Source of the DNA: Sphingomonadales bacterium UBA7471
GTDB lineage: Bacteria; Pseudomonadota; Alphaproteobacteria; Sphingomonadales; Sphingomonadaceae
Direction of reading: 5' to 3'
DNA length: 25,524 bases
Assembly: GCA_002479765.1 (NCBI GenBank)
Contig: DLOZ01000001.1
Coordinates: 35,136 to 60,659 of the forward strand
The notes under the pieces are model-generated. The model saw nothing but the letters and a program-made list of their open reading frames with translations. It was not told the DNA's origin and searched no databases. The position numbers and the translations under genes are program-made. Positions 7,924 through 16,781 of this stretch are shown piece by piece. How positions within the stretch are numbered: the stretch's first letter is position 1; the number at the start of each line of letters is the position of its first letter.

Positions 7924-8603
7924 TGGCCTATTCTGCGACTGCCATCCTTGCATTGGCGTCCCAATGCGCACCAAGTGTCGCACCCGAAACGGTGCTTGCC
8001 ATTGTCCGAACGGAAAGCAGTGCCTATCCCTTCGCGCTCAATGTCAATGGCGCGCGGCAACCGGCAAAGCAAAACAACGCTGCCGATGCCGCCGCAACCG
8101 CCCGGCGATATGTCGCAGCCGGATATTCTGTCGATCTCGGGCTTGGGCAAATCAACTCGCGCAACATGCGCTGGCTCGGCTTGACCTGGGAAACGGTTTT
8201 CGACCCCTGCACCAATGTTGCCGCCTTGGCCCGTGTCCTCACCACTAACTACAATGCGGTGAAAGCCGGACGCGATCCGCAATCCGCCCTTCGGGTCGCA
8301 CTCTCGATGTATAACACGGGAAGCCAGACGCGCGGATTTCGGAATGGCTATGTTGCCAAGGTCGTTGGCAACGCGGGCGTCGCGGACAGCGGCGTATCAT
8401 ACGCCGCGGCAGGTCCGACCGTTGGTGCAGCCGCACCGGCAAGCGGCAACCTGCGCGAACTTCTGGTCTCAGAAAACCCGCAAATCCAAGCGCCGACGAT
8501 CACACCCCGCCCCGCTCCGCCGCCCAAATGGAACGTCTTCGAGCGCGCCGCCTACGAACGCGAAACGCTAATTCTCGCTGAAAACGAAAGGGGCAGCATG
8601 TGA
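7923..8603 (+). CDS. virB1: VirB1-like lytic transglycosylase
   Basis: A 226-residue lytic transglycosylase of the VirB1 type, which opens peptidoglycan for assembly of the secretion channel. The SLT-like domain occupies about residues 1-140. VRTESSAYP carries the catalytic Glu31, GLGQINSRN sits at 73-81, and MYNTGS follows later. The C-terminal third is Pro- and Ala-rich with no domain recognised. I see no signal peptide at this start, which is unusual for a periplasmic enzyme, but no upstream start is available because of a stop at 7896. The stop overlaps the virB2 start (GTGA). First structural gene of the T4SS operon. Confidence 0.9.
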   Translation: MAYSATAILALASQCAPSVAPETVLAIVRTESSAYPFALNVNGARQPAKQNNAADAAATARRYVAAGYSVDLGLGQINSRNMRWLGLTWETVFDPCTNVAALARVLTTNYNAVKAGRDPQSALRVALSMYNTGSQTRGFRNGYVAKVVGNAGVADSGVSYAAAGPTVGAAAPASGNLRELLVSENPQIQAPTITPRPAPPPKWNVFERAAYERETLILAENERGSM

Positions 8604-8965
8604 AAATCATCCTCAGGGTCGGGCGCGGTGTCGGAAATTGGCGGGCAAGCATTGCAGCCAGACTCAATGCTATGCCCAAATCGCGACAAAGCGCAATATT
8701 GTGGGGCGCGGCATTAGCTGCGGCGACGATCATTTCGTTGGCAAACCCGGATCCTGCCTACGCACAGAATTTGGAGAGTTTCGCGAGCAAGGTTCGTGGC
8801 CTGCTTTCATCGACGTTGCTGCGCACCCTCGCGGTGATTGCCGTCATCGTGACGGGCTTGCTTTGGTTTACAGGTCGCGCATCAACTGCGGTGCTGGTTA
8901 CCGTCATCATCGGTATCGCCATCGTCTTTTCGGCAGATTCCATCGTCGGCATCATCGCGGGATAA
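8600..8965 (+). CDS. virB2: VirB2 pilin subunit (TrbC/VirB2 family)
   Basis: The 121-residue major pilin precursor of the type IV secretion system. It has a long basic N-terminus, a hydrophobic signal core (about residues 32-47) and a cleavage site after AYA (residue 55). The mature part is about 66 residues with two membrane helices (about 74-90 and 96-112), the standard VirB2 arrangement. Translation starts at GTG 8600 inside the virB1 stop (GTGA overlap). An internal ATG at 8672 would shorten the signal and is a possible alternative. The stop lies four bases before virB3. Confidence 0.87.
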   Translation: MKIILRVGRGVGNWRASIAARLNAMPKSRQSAILWGAALAAATIISLANPDPAYAQNLESFASKVRGLLSSTLLRTLAVIAVIVTGLLWFTGRASTAVLVTVIIGIAIVFSADSIVGIIAG

Positions 8966-8969
8966 TTCG

Positions 8970-9314
8970 ATGTCAGACGATTCCGAAATCCTGACGAAAA
9001 ACACGCTGTTCCTCGCCGTAACGCGCCCGGCGCTATGGGCGGGGATTCCGATCGAGGCGGCGGTGTTGCTGCTCATTTCGAGCGCGTCGGTGCTGATCTG
9101 GACCAACAGCCCGGTCTATGGCGCGCTAGTCGTCGCCTTCGGTTATTCGATCTCGCGGCTGATCGTGCGCCATGACGTCAATGCCTTCCGGCTGCTTTTC
9201 CTGTGGGGACGGACGAAGCTCGGCAACCGCAATCGCGCCTTTTGGGGCGGCAGCAGCTATTCGCCGCTGCCGCTGGCTGGCCTGCGCCGGAAAGGATTTG
9301 GCCGTCATGGCTAG
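8970..9314 (+). CDS. virB3: VirB3 inner-membrane protein
   Basis: A 114-residue VirB3-family protein that sits in the inner membrane and works with the VirB4 ATPase. The family signature LFLAVTRPALWAGIP is at about residues 13-27. It is followed by two hydrophobic helices (about 25-44 and 48-64) and the conserved RLLFLWGRTKLGNRN region. Length and position between virB2 and virB4 are standard. The 3' end overlaps the virB4 start by eight bases. Confidence 0.9.
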   Translation: MSDDSEILTKNTLFLAVTRPALWAGIPIEAAVLLLISSASVLIWTNSPVYGALVVAFGYSISRLIVRHDVNAFRLLFLWGRTKLGNRNRAFWGGSSYSPLPLAGLRRKGFGRHG

Positions 9315-11700
9315 GCTGCCCGCCTCGATTAACGCCGTGCCTCTGAAAGTGGCACAGCGCGAAGCGGACCCAGCGAAGTTCCTGCCCTATGCCCGCCATG
9401 TGAACGAAGACATGGTTGCGCTCGATTCCGGCGACATCATGCTGACTTTCGAGTTGCAGGGCCGCGCTTTCGAGACCGCCGATGTCCGCGATCTCAACGA
9501 TTGGCACACCAAACTAAACGGGCTGTTTCGCAACCTTCACGACGAACGGCTGTCGATCTGGACGCATCTGATCCGCTTGCGCGTCGAGCAATATCCCGGT
9601 GGAAAATTCAAGTCCGGCTTCGCCGCCGATCTCGACCGCGCCTATTTTGGGCGGATCAACCGCGAGCGGATGTTCATCAACCGCTTCTTCGTCACGTTGG
9701 TAATCCGGCCAGGTGCCACCGGTGGCGACAAGATCATCCAGTTGTTCAAGCGCCGCGTGTCCAAAGATGCGGCGCACGGGCCGATACTCGACGAAGCGCT
9801 CGTCGAGCTGCTCGACGACAAAGCCCGTGATTTCGAGAAACTGATGGCTCGGCTAGCGCCGCGCCGCTGCGCCATCTACGAACGTCGGGGGCTGATGTTC
9901 TCCGAAACGATGGAAGTGGCCGACATGGTAATGACGGGTCGCCACCGCCGCGTCCCCGTCGTGCGCGGCCATCTCGGCGGTGCGCTCTACCGCTCGCGGA
10001 CGATCTTTGGTGCTGAAACCATCGAAGTGCGCGACGCCGATGCGTCGGCGTTCGGCGGCATCTTCGGTATCCGCGAGTATCCCGCGCAAACCACGCCGCG
10101 CCAGTTCGAGGCTCTGCTGTCGGTCGATTTCGGGTTCGTGCTGACGCAGAGCTTTACTTTCCTCGGGCGGGCGGCTGCGACCGAGAAATTCCGGCTGCGA
10201 ATGACGCAGATGGAAAATGCCGGCGACCGCGCGGTCAGTCAGGCTGATGCGCTGATCGACGCGAGCGACGATCTGATGTCGAACCGCTTTGTGCTGGGCG
10301 ATCACCATTTCACGCTCGCCGTCTATGCTGCCAGCATGAAGAGCTTGCGCGATCATATGTCGGTCGCAAGGGCGGCGCTTGCCGATACCGGGATGGTGGC
10401 GGCCCGCGAAGGGGCAGCGCTTGAAGCAGCCTATTGGTCGCAGCTTGTCGGCAATTTTGCATGGCGCGCCCGGCCCGCACCGATCACCTCGCTCAACTTC
10501 GCAGCCTTCTCTCCCTTCCATACCTTCCCGGCAGGAAGCGCGAGCGGCAATCATTGGGGCGATGCGATTGCCCTGCTCAAGACCAATGCCCGCAGTCCCT
10601 ATTTCTTCAATTTCCACAAAGGCGATCTCGGCCATACCCTCATCATCGGTCCATCGGGCGGCGGCAAGACCGTGCTGCTCAACTTCCTGATGGCGCAGAC
10701 AGAAAAGACCGGCGCGCGGCAGATATTCATCGACAAGGATCGCGGCGCGCAAATCTTTGTGCAGGCCAGTGGCGGCACCTATCTCGCGCTCCATAATGGT
10801 GTCCCCACCGGCTTCTCGCCGTTGAAGGCACTCGCCAACAAGGGCGAAGACAAGACATTCCTGTCGCTGTTTATCCGGCAGCTCGTCCGCGCCGATGGCA
10901 AGCCGATTTCGGTTCAGGAGGAACGGCTGATCGAAGACGGCATCAACGCCGTAATGAAGCTCGACATCGCCAATCGTTCGCTGAGCGCGCTCCGCTCGAT
11001 GCTCGGGATGAAGGATGCAAGCGGCGTCGGCGCACGGCTGGAGAAATGGACGTCCGAAGGGCCGCTTGGCTGGGTGTTCGACAATCCCGCTGACTCCATG
11101 ACGCTCGACGCACGGTTCATCGGCTTCGACATGACCGACTTTCTCGATAATGCCGACATTCGCACGCCGGTTATGCTGTATCTGTTCCACCGGATCGACC
11201 AGCTTCTGACCGGCGAACGGATGGTGATCTGCATCGACGAGTTCTGGAAGGCGCTCGGCGACGAGGCTTTCCGCCGCTTCGCCCAGGACGGCCTCAAGAC
11301 CTATCGCAAGCGCAACGCCGTGCTGGTGTTTGCTACTCAATCCCCGGCGGACGCGCTCAAGAGCGACATCAGCCATTCGATCCTCGAACAGGTCGCTACC
11401 AAAATCATGCTGCCCAACCCGTTCGGGGCGCGGCGCGATTATGTCGAGGGCTTCGCGCTGTCCGAAGCCGAATACAAGCTCGTGCGCGAGGAGCTTGCGC
11501 CGGAGAGCCACAAGTTTCTGGTTAAGCAAGGCCATGACAGCGTGGTGGTCGAACTCGATCTCGCCGGACTCGATGATGAACTGGCTGTGCTGTCGGGACG
11601 TGCGGAAACCACCGCTGTTGCCGACGAAGTGATTGCCGAGGCGGGAAGCGATCCCGCCGTCTGGCTCCCGCTCTTCCACAAACGGAGGCGTCCAAGTTGA
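9307..11700 (+). CDS. virB4: VirB4 secretion ATPase
   Basis: The 797-residue VirB4/CagE ATPase that energises T4SS assembly and pilus formation at the inner membrane. I chose the ATG at 9307, overlapping virB3 by eight bases; the frame is open to 9172, but that stretch is virB3 sequence read out of frame. The N-terminal half is the CagE/TrbE domain. The C-terminal half is the RecA-like motor with Walker A GPSGGGKT (448-455) and Walker B MVICIDEFW (Asp644-Glu645). FATQSPADALKSDIS follows, as in the family. A 644-codon frame on the opposite strand is a high-GC shadow. Confidence 0.95.
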   Translation: MARLPASINAVPLKVAQREADPAKFLPYARHVNEDMVALDSGDIMLTFELQGRAFETADVRDLNDWHTKLNGLFRNLHDERLSIWTHLIRLRVEQYPGGKFKSGFAADLDRAYFGRINRERMFINRFFVTLVIRPGATGGDKIIQLFKRRVSKDAAHGPILDEALVELLDDKARDFEKLMARLAPRRCAIYERRGLMFSETMEVADMVMTGRHRRVPVVRGHLGGALYRSRTIFGAETIEVRDADASAFGGIFGIREYPAQTTPRQFEALLSVDFGFVLTQSFTFLGRAAATEKFRLRMTQMENAGDRAVSQADALIDASDDLMSNRFVLGDHHFTLAVYAASMKSLRDHMSVARAALADTGMVAAREGAALEAAYWSQLVGNFAWRARPAPITSLNFAAFSPFHTFPAGSASGNHWGDAIALLKTNARSPYFFNFHKGDLGHTLIIGPSGGGKTVLLNFLMAQTEKTGARQIFIDKDRGAQIFVQASGGTYLALHNGVPTGFSPLKALANKGEDKTFLSLFIRQLVRADGKPISVQEERLIEDGINAVMKLDIANRSLSALRSMLGMKDASGVGARLEKWTSEGPLGWVFDNPADSMTLDARFIGFDMTDFLDNADIRTPVMLYLFHRIDQLLTGERMVICIDEFWKALGDEAFRRFAQDGLKTYRKRNAVLVFATQSPADALKSDISHSILEQVATKIMLPNPFGARRDYVEGFALSEAEYKLVREELAPESHKFLVKQGHDSVVVELDLAGLDDELAVLSGRAETTAVADEVIAEAGSDPAVWLPLFHKRRRPS

Positions 11701-11720
11701 ATTGAAAGAAAGGAAAGTCG

Positions 11721-12425
11721 ATGAAAACGATGACCAAAGCACTATGTGCAACATTGCTATTCGCGGCCCCGATGCCCGCATTCGCACAGGGGATGCCTGT
11801 CCATGACAGCGCCAGCCTTGTCCAGCAAATCAATGCTGTTCGACAGGCACTTCAGGTCGTTGCTCAAGGCAAGCAGCAAATCCAAGAAGCGCAGAAGCTC
11901 TATCAGGATTTGAACAAGCTCACCGACATCCCGCAATTGGCGCAGCAGCTCAAATCCGATGCCCTGCGCGAACTCGACATATCGGGAGGTTCGCTCGAAG
12001 GCTTCGGCAACGGTAATCTCGATGTTGTCGGCGCAGGCCGTGCCAAGGCCGATGCGGTCTATCGTGATCTGCTCAAACAATTAGGCCTTGCCGGTTCGGA
12101 ACAGTCCCGCGCGGCTTATGATCTCAATGCCCGCAACATCGGCATCAATGCCGGACTCGCAGAGAATATGGGCGCTGCGGTCACTTCGCGGGCGGAAGGT
12201 CTCGACCAGTTGCGAAGCCGCCTCGCATCGGCGGCTACCGCAAAGGAAGTGGCCGACCTGACCGCACGGCTGCAACTTGAATCCGCTGCTATGCAAAACG
12301 ACCAGCTCCGCTTGCAGGCCATTGGCTTGCAGCAAGAAGCACAGGAACGTCAGCGCGCAGCCGAGGGTCAAGCCGCACTCGCCCAAAAACTCGATGAAGC
12401 GAGCCGTTACTACAAGGGGCAATGA
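11721..12425 (+). CDS. virB5: VirB5 minor pilus protein
   Basis: A 234-residue VirB5-family protein, a periplasmic and pilus-tip component. A signal peptide is cleaved after AFA (residue 22). The mature protein is almost all helical and Gln/Ala-rich. It shows the typical start LVQQINAVRQALQVVAQG and a coiled-coil-like C-terminal half (ATAKEVADLTARLQLES). AAAGGAAAG precedes the ATG at a good distance. The next gene starts one base after the stop. Confidence 0.87.
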   Translation: MKTMTKALCATLLFAAPMPAFAQGMPVHDSASLVQQINAVRQALQVVAQGKQQIQEAQKLYQDLNKLTDIPQLAQQLKSDALRELDISGGSLEGFGNGNLDVVGAGRAKADAVYRDLLKQLGLAGSEQSRAAYDLNARNIGINAGLAENMGAAVTSRAEGLDQLRSRLASAATAKEVADLTARLQLESAAMQNDQLRLQAIGLQQEAQERQRAAEGQAALAQKLDEASRYYKGQ

Positions 12426-12426
12426 C

Positions 12427-12672
12427 GTGCGGTTGGCGATCTTCTGCATCGTGCTGCTGCTGGCGGGCTGTGGCCGATCCACACCCCAAGCTCAGATGAT
12501 TGCACGGGATTGGCGATATTATGTCGCCAATCCCGGTGAAATCGAGCCGATGCAGAAGATTTGCCGCGAATGGGCGGGTTCCGGCGCGCCGTCTGAAGCG
12601 CAACCCGCCGTGGTCACTGGCAACTGCCGCGCGGCGGCATTCGCCAAGTCGCAAATTCAACTTCGCAAATGA
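12427..12672 (+). CDS. EexN-like entry-exclusion lipoprotein
   Basis: An 81-residue small lipoprotein. The GTG at 12427, one base after the virB5 stop, gives a compact signal ending in the ideal lipobox LLAGC (Cys15). The mature part has ARDWRYYVANP, an isolated Cys46 and GNCRAAAFAKSQ (Cys67). This resembles the EexN group (short lipoproteins with a conserved central Cys and an NC-x-A motif). EexN proteins sit between virB5 and virB6 in several conjugative operons and block entry of a second copy of the element. The assignment rests on size, place and a weak motif; a VirB7-type role is the main alternative. Confidence 0.65.
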   Translation: MRLAIFCIVLLLAGCGRSTPQAQMIARDWRYYVANPGEIEPMQKICREWAGSGAPSEAQPAVVTGNCRAAAFAKSQIQLRK

Positions 12673-12701
12673 CCGCACAAGACAAGGGTTGAGCAACGCG
12701 C

Positions 12702-13697
12702 ATGGATTTCAGCGATCATGTTTTCACGACGATGTTCGAGGCGCTCAACAGTGCGCTTGCGGGCATTGTCGGTAAATATGCGGCCGTCATTGGCATCGTC
12801 TCTCCGGCGCTACGCATCGGGATCGTCATCTATATCTCGCTACTCGGCTACGCGATCATGCGCGGCGCGGTGCAATATCCTTTCCGGGAATATGCTTATC
12901 GGGGCTGCCAACTCGCCTTTCTCTATTTTGCCGTGACCTCGCTTTACGGAAGCCAGATTGGCATGTTCGCGCTGGGCGGTCTCCCCGGTCAGTTCGCCAG
13001 CGCGCTCGGCGGTTCGGACGTCGGCGGCCTTGGCGGCTATTATGACAAGCTGGCGGGAACCGGCTTCGAGACCGCCAACACAATGCGGAAGATCGCTGCC
13101 GACTATCAGCAAACCCAGGGGACGATTCCCGACATCGGCTATGCGGTCTTCTCCGGCTTCCTCGTGGTGATGGTGATTGTGGCCACGCTGCTCTGCGCGG
13201 CGATCGGCTTCGTCATCAGCGCATTCGGCCTGTTCGCACTCGCCCTGCTGTCTGTCGTCGGCCCGCTGTTTGTGGCCGGGCTGCTGTTCGAGTCCACGCG
13301 GGGCTATTTCTTCGCGTGGCTGGGTGCCTGCATCAACTATCTGATGCTGATTGTGTTTGCGCTGGTGCTGACTTTGTTCCTGACGCAGACCGGCGATGCC
13401 GTCATCGCCACGATTTCCGAGAATGACGAGATCGGCATGGCCGCGATCAAGGCGCTGGCCTTTTACGCACTCGGCTTCTTTTTCTTCCTGCAAATTCCGA
13501 TGCTCGCTGCCTCGCTTGGCGGCGGCGGGCCTGCGCTCGCCAACCAGTTTGCATCTGCGATCGCAGCGGCGGGCGGCTTTGTGGCGGGGCGCGGCGCAAC
13601 CGCAACACAGGCGACCAGCCGCGCCATCGAACGCGGCTTTGCGCGCGGCATCGTGCGAATGCGAACGTCTGGCTCGGTCAGCCGAGGAACAACATAA
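12702..13697 (+). CDS. virB6: VirB6/TrbL polytopic membrane channel protein
   Basis: The 331-residue polytopic inner-membrane protein of the VirB6/TrbL family, which contacts the substrate during transfer. The first 60 residues (ALNSALAGIVGKYAAVI, then ISLLGYAIMRGAV) match the family N-terminus. Hydrophobic segments are seen near residues 25-55, 70-90, 145-200, 215-238 and 260-285. The C-terminal tail is basic and cytoplasmic-looking. An AAGGG sequence lies about 14 bases before the ATG. Position after virB5 and the small lipoprotein is standard. Confidence 0.9.
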   Translation: MDFSDHVFTTMFEALNSALAGIVGKYAAVIGIVSPALRIGIVIYISLLGYAIMRGAVQYPFREYAYRGCQLAFLYFAVTSLYGSQIGMFALGGLPGQFASALGGSDVGGLGGYYDKLAGTGFETANTMRKIAADYQQTQGTIPDIGYAVFSGFLVVMVIVATLLCAAIGFVISAFGLFALALLSVVGPLFVAGLLFESTRGYFFAWLGACINYLMLIVFALVLTLFLTQTGDAVIATISENDEIGMAAIKALAFYALGFFFFLQIPMLAASLGGGGPALANQFASAIAAAGGFVAGRGATATQATSRAIERGFARGIVRMRTSGSVSRGTT

Positions 13698-13709
13698 AAG
13701 GACAGGCTC

Positions 13710-14045
13710 ATGGGTAAACGTATCATAGGCATCTTGGCAGGACTGGCGCTGGTCGCGCCGGTCAATTCGGGCATTGCCGCATCGAAATCGCCAAAACTGG
13801 CTAAGTGCGATGGCAAGCAGCGCCGCCCGGCCAATCCCTATGGTTCGATTCTGCCGACCGTCGATTCCGTCAATGGAACCTCCACGCCCGCAAGACACAC
13901 GCAAGACCAAGGGCGCAAGGGCGTCGAGGTGTTTCCCGAAAAACCACCTGCCGCACCCAAGCCAGGCACCCCGGGGGCGACTTCCAACATTCAGGTGCCG
14001 CCGATCAGCGGCTTATCGCCTCAAACCGCCAGCCAGAGTTGCTGA
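13710..14045 (+). CDS. Small exported protein in the VirB7 position
   Basis: A 111-residue protein with a signal peptide (MGKRIIGILAGLALV, cleavage after IAA at about residue 24). The mature part is Pro-rich and basic: KCDGKQRRPANPYGSILP at 32-49, later EKPPAAPKPGTPGAT, and a final Cys. It occupies the place of virB7 between virB6 and virB8. It is about twice the usual VirB7 length and has no lipobox (no Cys next to the cleavage site), so it is not a standard VirB7 lipoprotein. It could be a VirB7 replacement or a lineage-specific part of the periplasmic core. An AAAGGA sequence precedes the ATG. Confidence 0.7.
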   Translation: MGKRIIGILAGLALVAPVNSGIAASKSPKLAKCDGKQRRPANPYGSILPTVDSVNGTSTPARHTQDQGRKGVEVFPEKPPAAPKPGTPGATSNIQVPPISGLSPQTASQSC

Positions 14046-14050
14046 ACGTC

Positions 14051-14737
14051 ATGGCAGGCGGCGTCACCGGCAAAGACGATCTCAAAGCCTATTTTGCGGA
14101 AGCCGCAAGCTGGGATCACGACCGATTCATTGCGGCCAATCGATCGAAACGGCTGGCGTGGATGGTCGCGGGCGTAGCAAGCGGATTGGCGATTACCGGG
14201 GTTGCGGCGGTTGCGATGCTGACGCCGCTCAAAACTGTCGTGCCCTATGTCATCACGGTCGATAAGGCGACCGGCGCAAGCGAAATCACCTCACCGATGT
14301 CGGGCGACTGGCAAATCACCTATAACGAGGCCGTCGCCAAATACTTCCTTGCCGATTACGTCCGCAATCGAGAGGGGTGGATTCCGCAAGCGCGCAAGGA
14401 GTTCTTCGAAGGCGTGCTGGCGATGTCGTCGCGTGAAGAGCAGGCGCGGTGGACGGCCTTTTATGGCAAGGATAATCCCAAATCGCCGCAAGCGGTGTTC
14501 ACCGATCTCGATACGGTGTTCATCGCGGTGAAGTCCGTCACCTTCGTTTCTGCGAAGGTCGCGCAGATACGCTTCACCAAGACGCTCCAGCGCGGTTCGA
14601 CTGTCACGGACACCCCCGCCATTGCGACCGTGACTTACGACAACACCGATACACCGACCACCGAGCAGCAGCGATTCAAAAACCCCTTGGGACTGGAGGT
14701 GCAGACCTACCGCGCCGATCTGGAGGTAACACAATGA
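14051..14737 (+). CDS. virB8: VirB8 inner-membrane assembly factor
   Basis: A 228-residue VirB8-family bitopic protein that nucleates channel assembly. I start it at ATG 14051, five bases after the previous stop; the upstream open frame to 13805 is the preceding gene read out of frame. The order is a short cytoplasmic N-terminus (KDDLKAYFAEAASWDHDR), one membrane helix (about 36-56), then the NTF2-like periplasmic domain with VVPYVITVDKATG, EAVAKYFLADYVRNREGW and FKNPLGLEVQTYRADLE. The stop overlaps virB9 by four bases (ATGA). Confidence 0.93.
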   Translation: MAGGVTGKDDLKAYFAEAASWDHDRFIAANRSKRLAWMVAGVASGLAITGVAAVAMLTPLKTVVPYVITVDKATGASEITSPMSGDWQITYNEAVAKYFLADYVRNREGWIPQARKEFFEGVLAMSSREEQARWTAFYGKDNPKSPQAVFTDLDTVFIAVKSVTFVSAKVAQIRFTKTLQRGSTVTDTPAIATVTYDNTDTPTTEQQRFKNPLGLEVQTYRADLEVTQ

Positions 14738-15603
14738 GACGAATGATCTGCCTGACGGCAATTGCATTGATGCTGGCCAGCGCACCGGCAAGCCCAAGCG
14801 AAACCCCGCGCCCGACGGCGCAGGACAATCGCATCCGCGAAGTGATCTACAGCGACACGCAGGTTTTCCGTATTGTCGGCGTTTTCCGGTCAGCAACGCA
14901 GATCGTGTTCTCCCCCGGCGAGCGCGTCGAGCATGTCGCGCTTGGCGATACGGTATCGTGGGAAGTCGCCCCGGCCGAGAACTCGCTGTTTATCAAACCG
15001 CGCGAACTGGCAGGATCGACCAACCTGATAGTCATTACGCGGTCCAATGCAGGTAGCCGCACCTATACGTTCGAGCTGTCGGCGCGGCGCGGGGGCATCG
15101 GCGCACGATCTGCCGACACATTCTTCAAGGTCGTATTCCGCTATCCGCGCGAGGAAGCCGCCGCCGCGCAGGCAGCAGCAACGCAGGCGGCATATTCCCA
15201 AGCCGTCGCACTGCAATCAGGTGCGATCCGCTCCGCGCTCGATCTCGCCGTCCTCGAAGGCAAGCGGAACCTGCGCTACTCGGTGCAAGGCTCATCGGTG
15301 CTCCAGCCCTCGGAAATCACCGACAATGGCCAGTTCACTGCATTGCGCTTTCCTAACCAACGCGAGCTTCCGGCTTTCTTCGCGGTCAACCCAGATGGCA
15401 GCGAGAGTATCGTTCCCTTCGACGTCCGCGATGAATTTGTCGTGATCCACGGTGTGTTTGCCCAGCTTCGCCTTCGGCGCGGCAAGGAAGTGCTCTGCGT
15501 GTTCAACGAAGCGCCGGACTTTTACGGGCGCGACCCGAAGACCGGCACGGCATCAAGCATCGTCGAACGCACGTCTGGTCAAGGTAGTGGGGAGAGAAAA
15601 TGA
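14734..15603 (+). CDS. virB9: VirB9 outer-membrane core complex protein
   Basis: A 289-residue VirB9/TraO-like component of the core complex. It has a signal peptide of about 20 residues, an N-terminal beta domain (FSPGERVEHVALGDTVSWEV, LIVITRSNAGSRTYTFEL), an Ala/Gln-rich linker (about 140-165) and the C-terminal domain with NLRYSVQGS, RFPNQRELPAFFAV and FVVIHGVFAQLRLRRGKEV. It overlaps virB8 and virB10 at both ends (ATGA each), so the three core genes are probably made in a fixed ratio. Confidence 0.94.
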   Translation: MRRMICLTAIALMLASAPASPSETPRPTAQDNRIREVIYSDTQVFRIVGVFRSATQIVFSPGERVEHVALGDTVSWEVAPAENSLFIKPRELAGSTNLIVITRSNAGSRTYTFELSARRGGIGARSADTFFKVVFRYPREEAAAAQAAATQAAYSQAVALQSGAIRSALDLAVLEGKRNLRYSVQGSSVLQPSEITDNGQFTALRFPNQRELPAFFAVNPDGSESIVPFDVRDEFVVIHGVFAQLRLRRGKEVLCVFNEAPDFYGRDPKTGTASSIVERTSGQGSGERK

Positions 15604-16781
15604 TGGCCGACATTCCTATGGGCGACCGTGTAACCGTCGATCAAACCCCTGATCCTCAGGACATCGACCGCGCACCCGCAGTCGAACGCGCCAGCAAGAT
15701 GCCGTCGATACCGGGAACGGCGATGGACCCGAAGAAGATGATTGGTTTTGCCGCAGCCGCGGGTGCCATCATGTTTACGGTGCTGGCGCTGGGAACGGGG
15801 CTGACAGGAAACTCCAGCCTTCCCCCGGTAAAGCCGAAACCGGCGCTTGAACCCGCGCAATATGATCCGGCAACGGTCATTGCACCGACGCTGGCTGGGG
15901 CTGCAACCGATCCCAACGCACCGATTGTCGTAGGCGAACCAATCGTTCCCGCAATTGGAGCCGGGCCTTCGCCGTCACAGATTCCTCCGCCCGGCGCACA
16001 GCAAGCCCGCCAGCCGTCGCAAGACGAAGTGCTGCGCGAAGCCGCACGGCGGTCTTCGCTGATCGCCTATGGCGGGGAACGTGGCAGCGGCAGCACAGGC
16101 GTTCGCAGCAGCGATTACGGCGGCGCGCCCGTTGCCGGACGCCAGCCTTCGTCGCCTGCCACCAATCTCGATAATTTGCGCCAAGCATCGGCAATCGGAC
16201 AGGCGCAAGCCCGGTCGCTTCCCGACCGGAATTTTCTGATCACGGCGGGCAGCTTCATTCCCTGCGTGCTGCAATCGGCGATGGATTCGAGCCAACCCGG
16301 CTATGTGAGCTGCATTGTCCCTCGCAACGTCTATTCCGACAATGGCCGAGTCGTGCTGATGGAAAAGGGCACGAAAATCGTTGGTGAATATCAGGGCGGT
16401 CTCGATCGCGGCCAATACCGGCTGTTCGTGCTGTGGACCCGCGCCGTCACCCCGCGCGGGATCGCGATCGATGTCGCTTCGCCCGCAACCGATGCTCTCG
16501 GTCGCGGCGGGATGGATGGCCGCGTCAACAACTTCTTCTGGCAGCGTTTCGGCACCGCGCTGCTGTTCAGCCTGGTCGAAGACGCGGCCACCGTGGGCGC
16601 GGAAGCGGTCGGCAACAGCGCCTCCAATACCACCCGCGTTCCTTCCGACGCGGCTTCGACGATTCTACAGCAGAACGGCCAAATCAGGCCGGTCTTGCGC
16701 AAGAATCAGGGTGAGGATGTTGGGATCACCGTCGCCCAGGATTTCGACTTCTCGACCGTTTACGGCCTCGCGCTCAAATAA
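15600..16781 (+). CDS. virB10: VirB10 core complex / energy sensor protein
   Basis: A 393-residue VirB10/TrbI-family protein that spans both membranes. It has a cytoplasmic N-terminus of about 45 residues and one membrane helix (about 47-68, IGFAAAAGAIMFTVLALG). A long Pro-rich periplasmic linker follows (about 75-150). The C-terminal TrbI beta-barrel carries LITAGSFIPCVLQSAM, GYVSCIVPRNVYSDNG, RGGMDGRVNNFFWQRFG and the following antenna helix. Start ATG 15600 overlaps the virB9 stop; a second ATG follows at 15603. The stop and the virB11 start share one base (TAATG). Confidence 0.95.
   Translation: MMADIPMGDRVTVDQTPDPQDIDRAPAVERASKMPSIPGTAMDPKKMIGFAAAAGAIMFTVLALGTGLTGNSSLPPVKPKPALEPAQYDPATVIAPTLAGAATDPNAPIVVGEPIVPAIGAGPSPSQIPPPGAQQARQPSQDEVLREAARRSSLIAYGGERGSGSTGVRSSDYGGAPVAGRQPSSPATNLDNLRQASAIGQAQARSLPDRNFLITAGSFIPCVLQSAMDSSQPGYVSCIVPRNVYSDNGRVVLMEKGTKIVGEYQGGLDRGQYRLFVLWTRAVTPRGIAIDVASPATDALGRGGMDGRVNNFFWQRFGTALLFSLVEDAATVGAEAVGNSASNTTRVPSDAASTILQQNGQIRPVLRKNQGEDVGITVAQDFDFSTVYGLALK

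Noticed and set aside
9853..11787. 644-codon open frame on the minus strand opposite virB4
   Set aside because: It mirrors a convincing virB4 gene with intact Walker motifs, has no recognisable domain, and long antisense frames are common in high-GC DNA.
12840..13910. 356-codon minus-strand frame opposite virB6
   Set aside because: Composition is typical of an antisense shadow (many Arg, His, Gln) and it crosses virB6 and the next gene.
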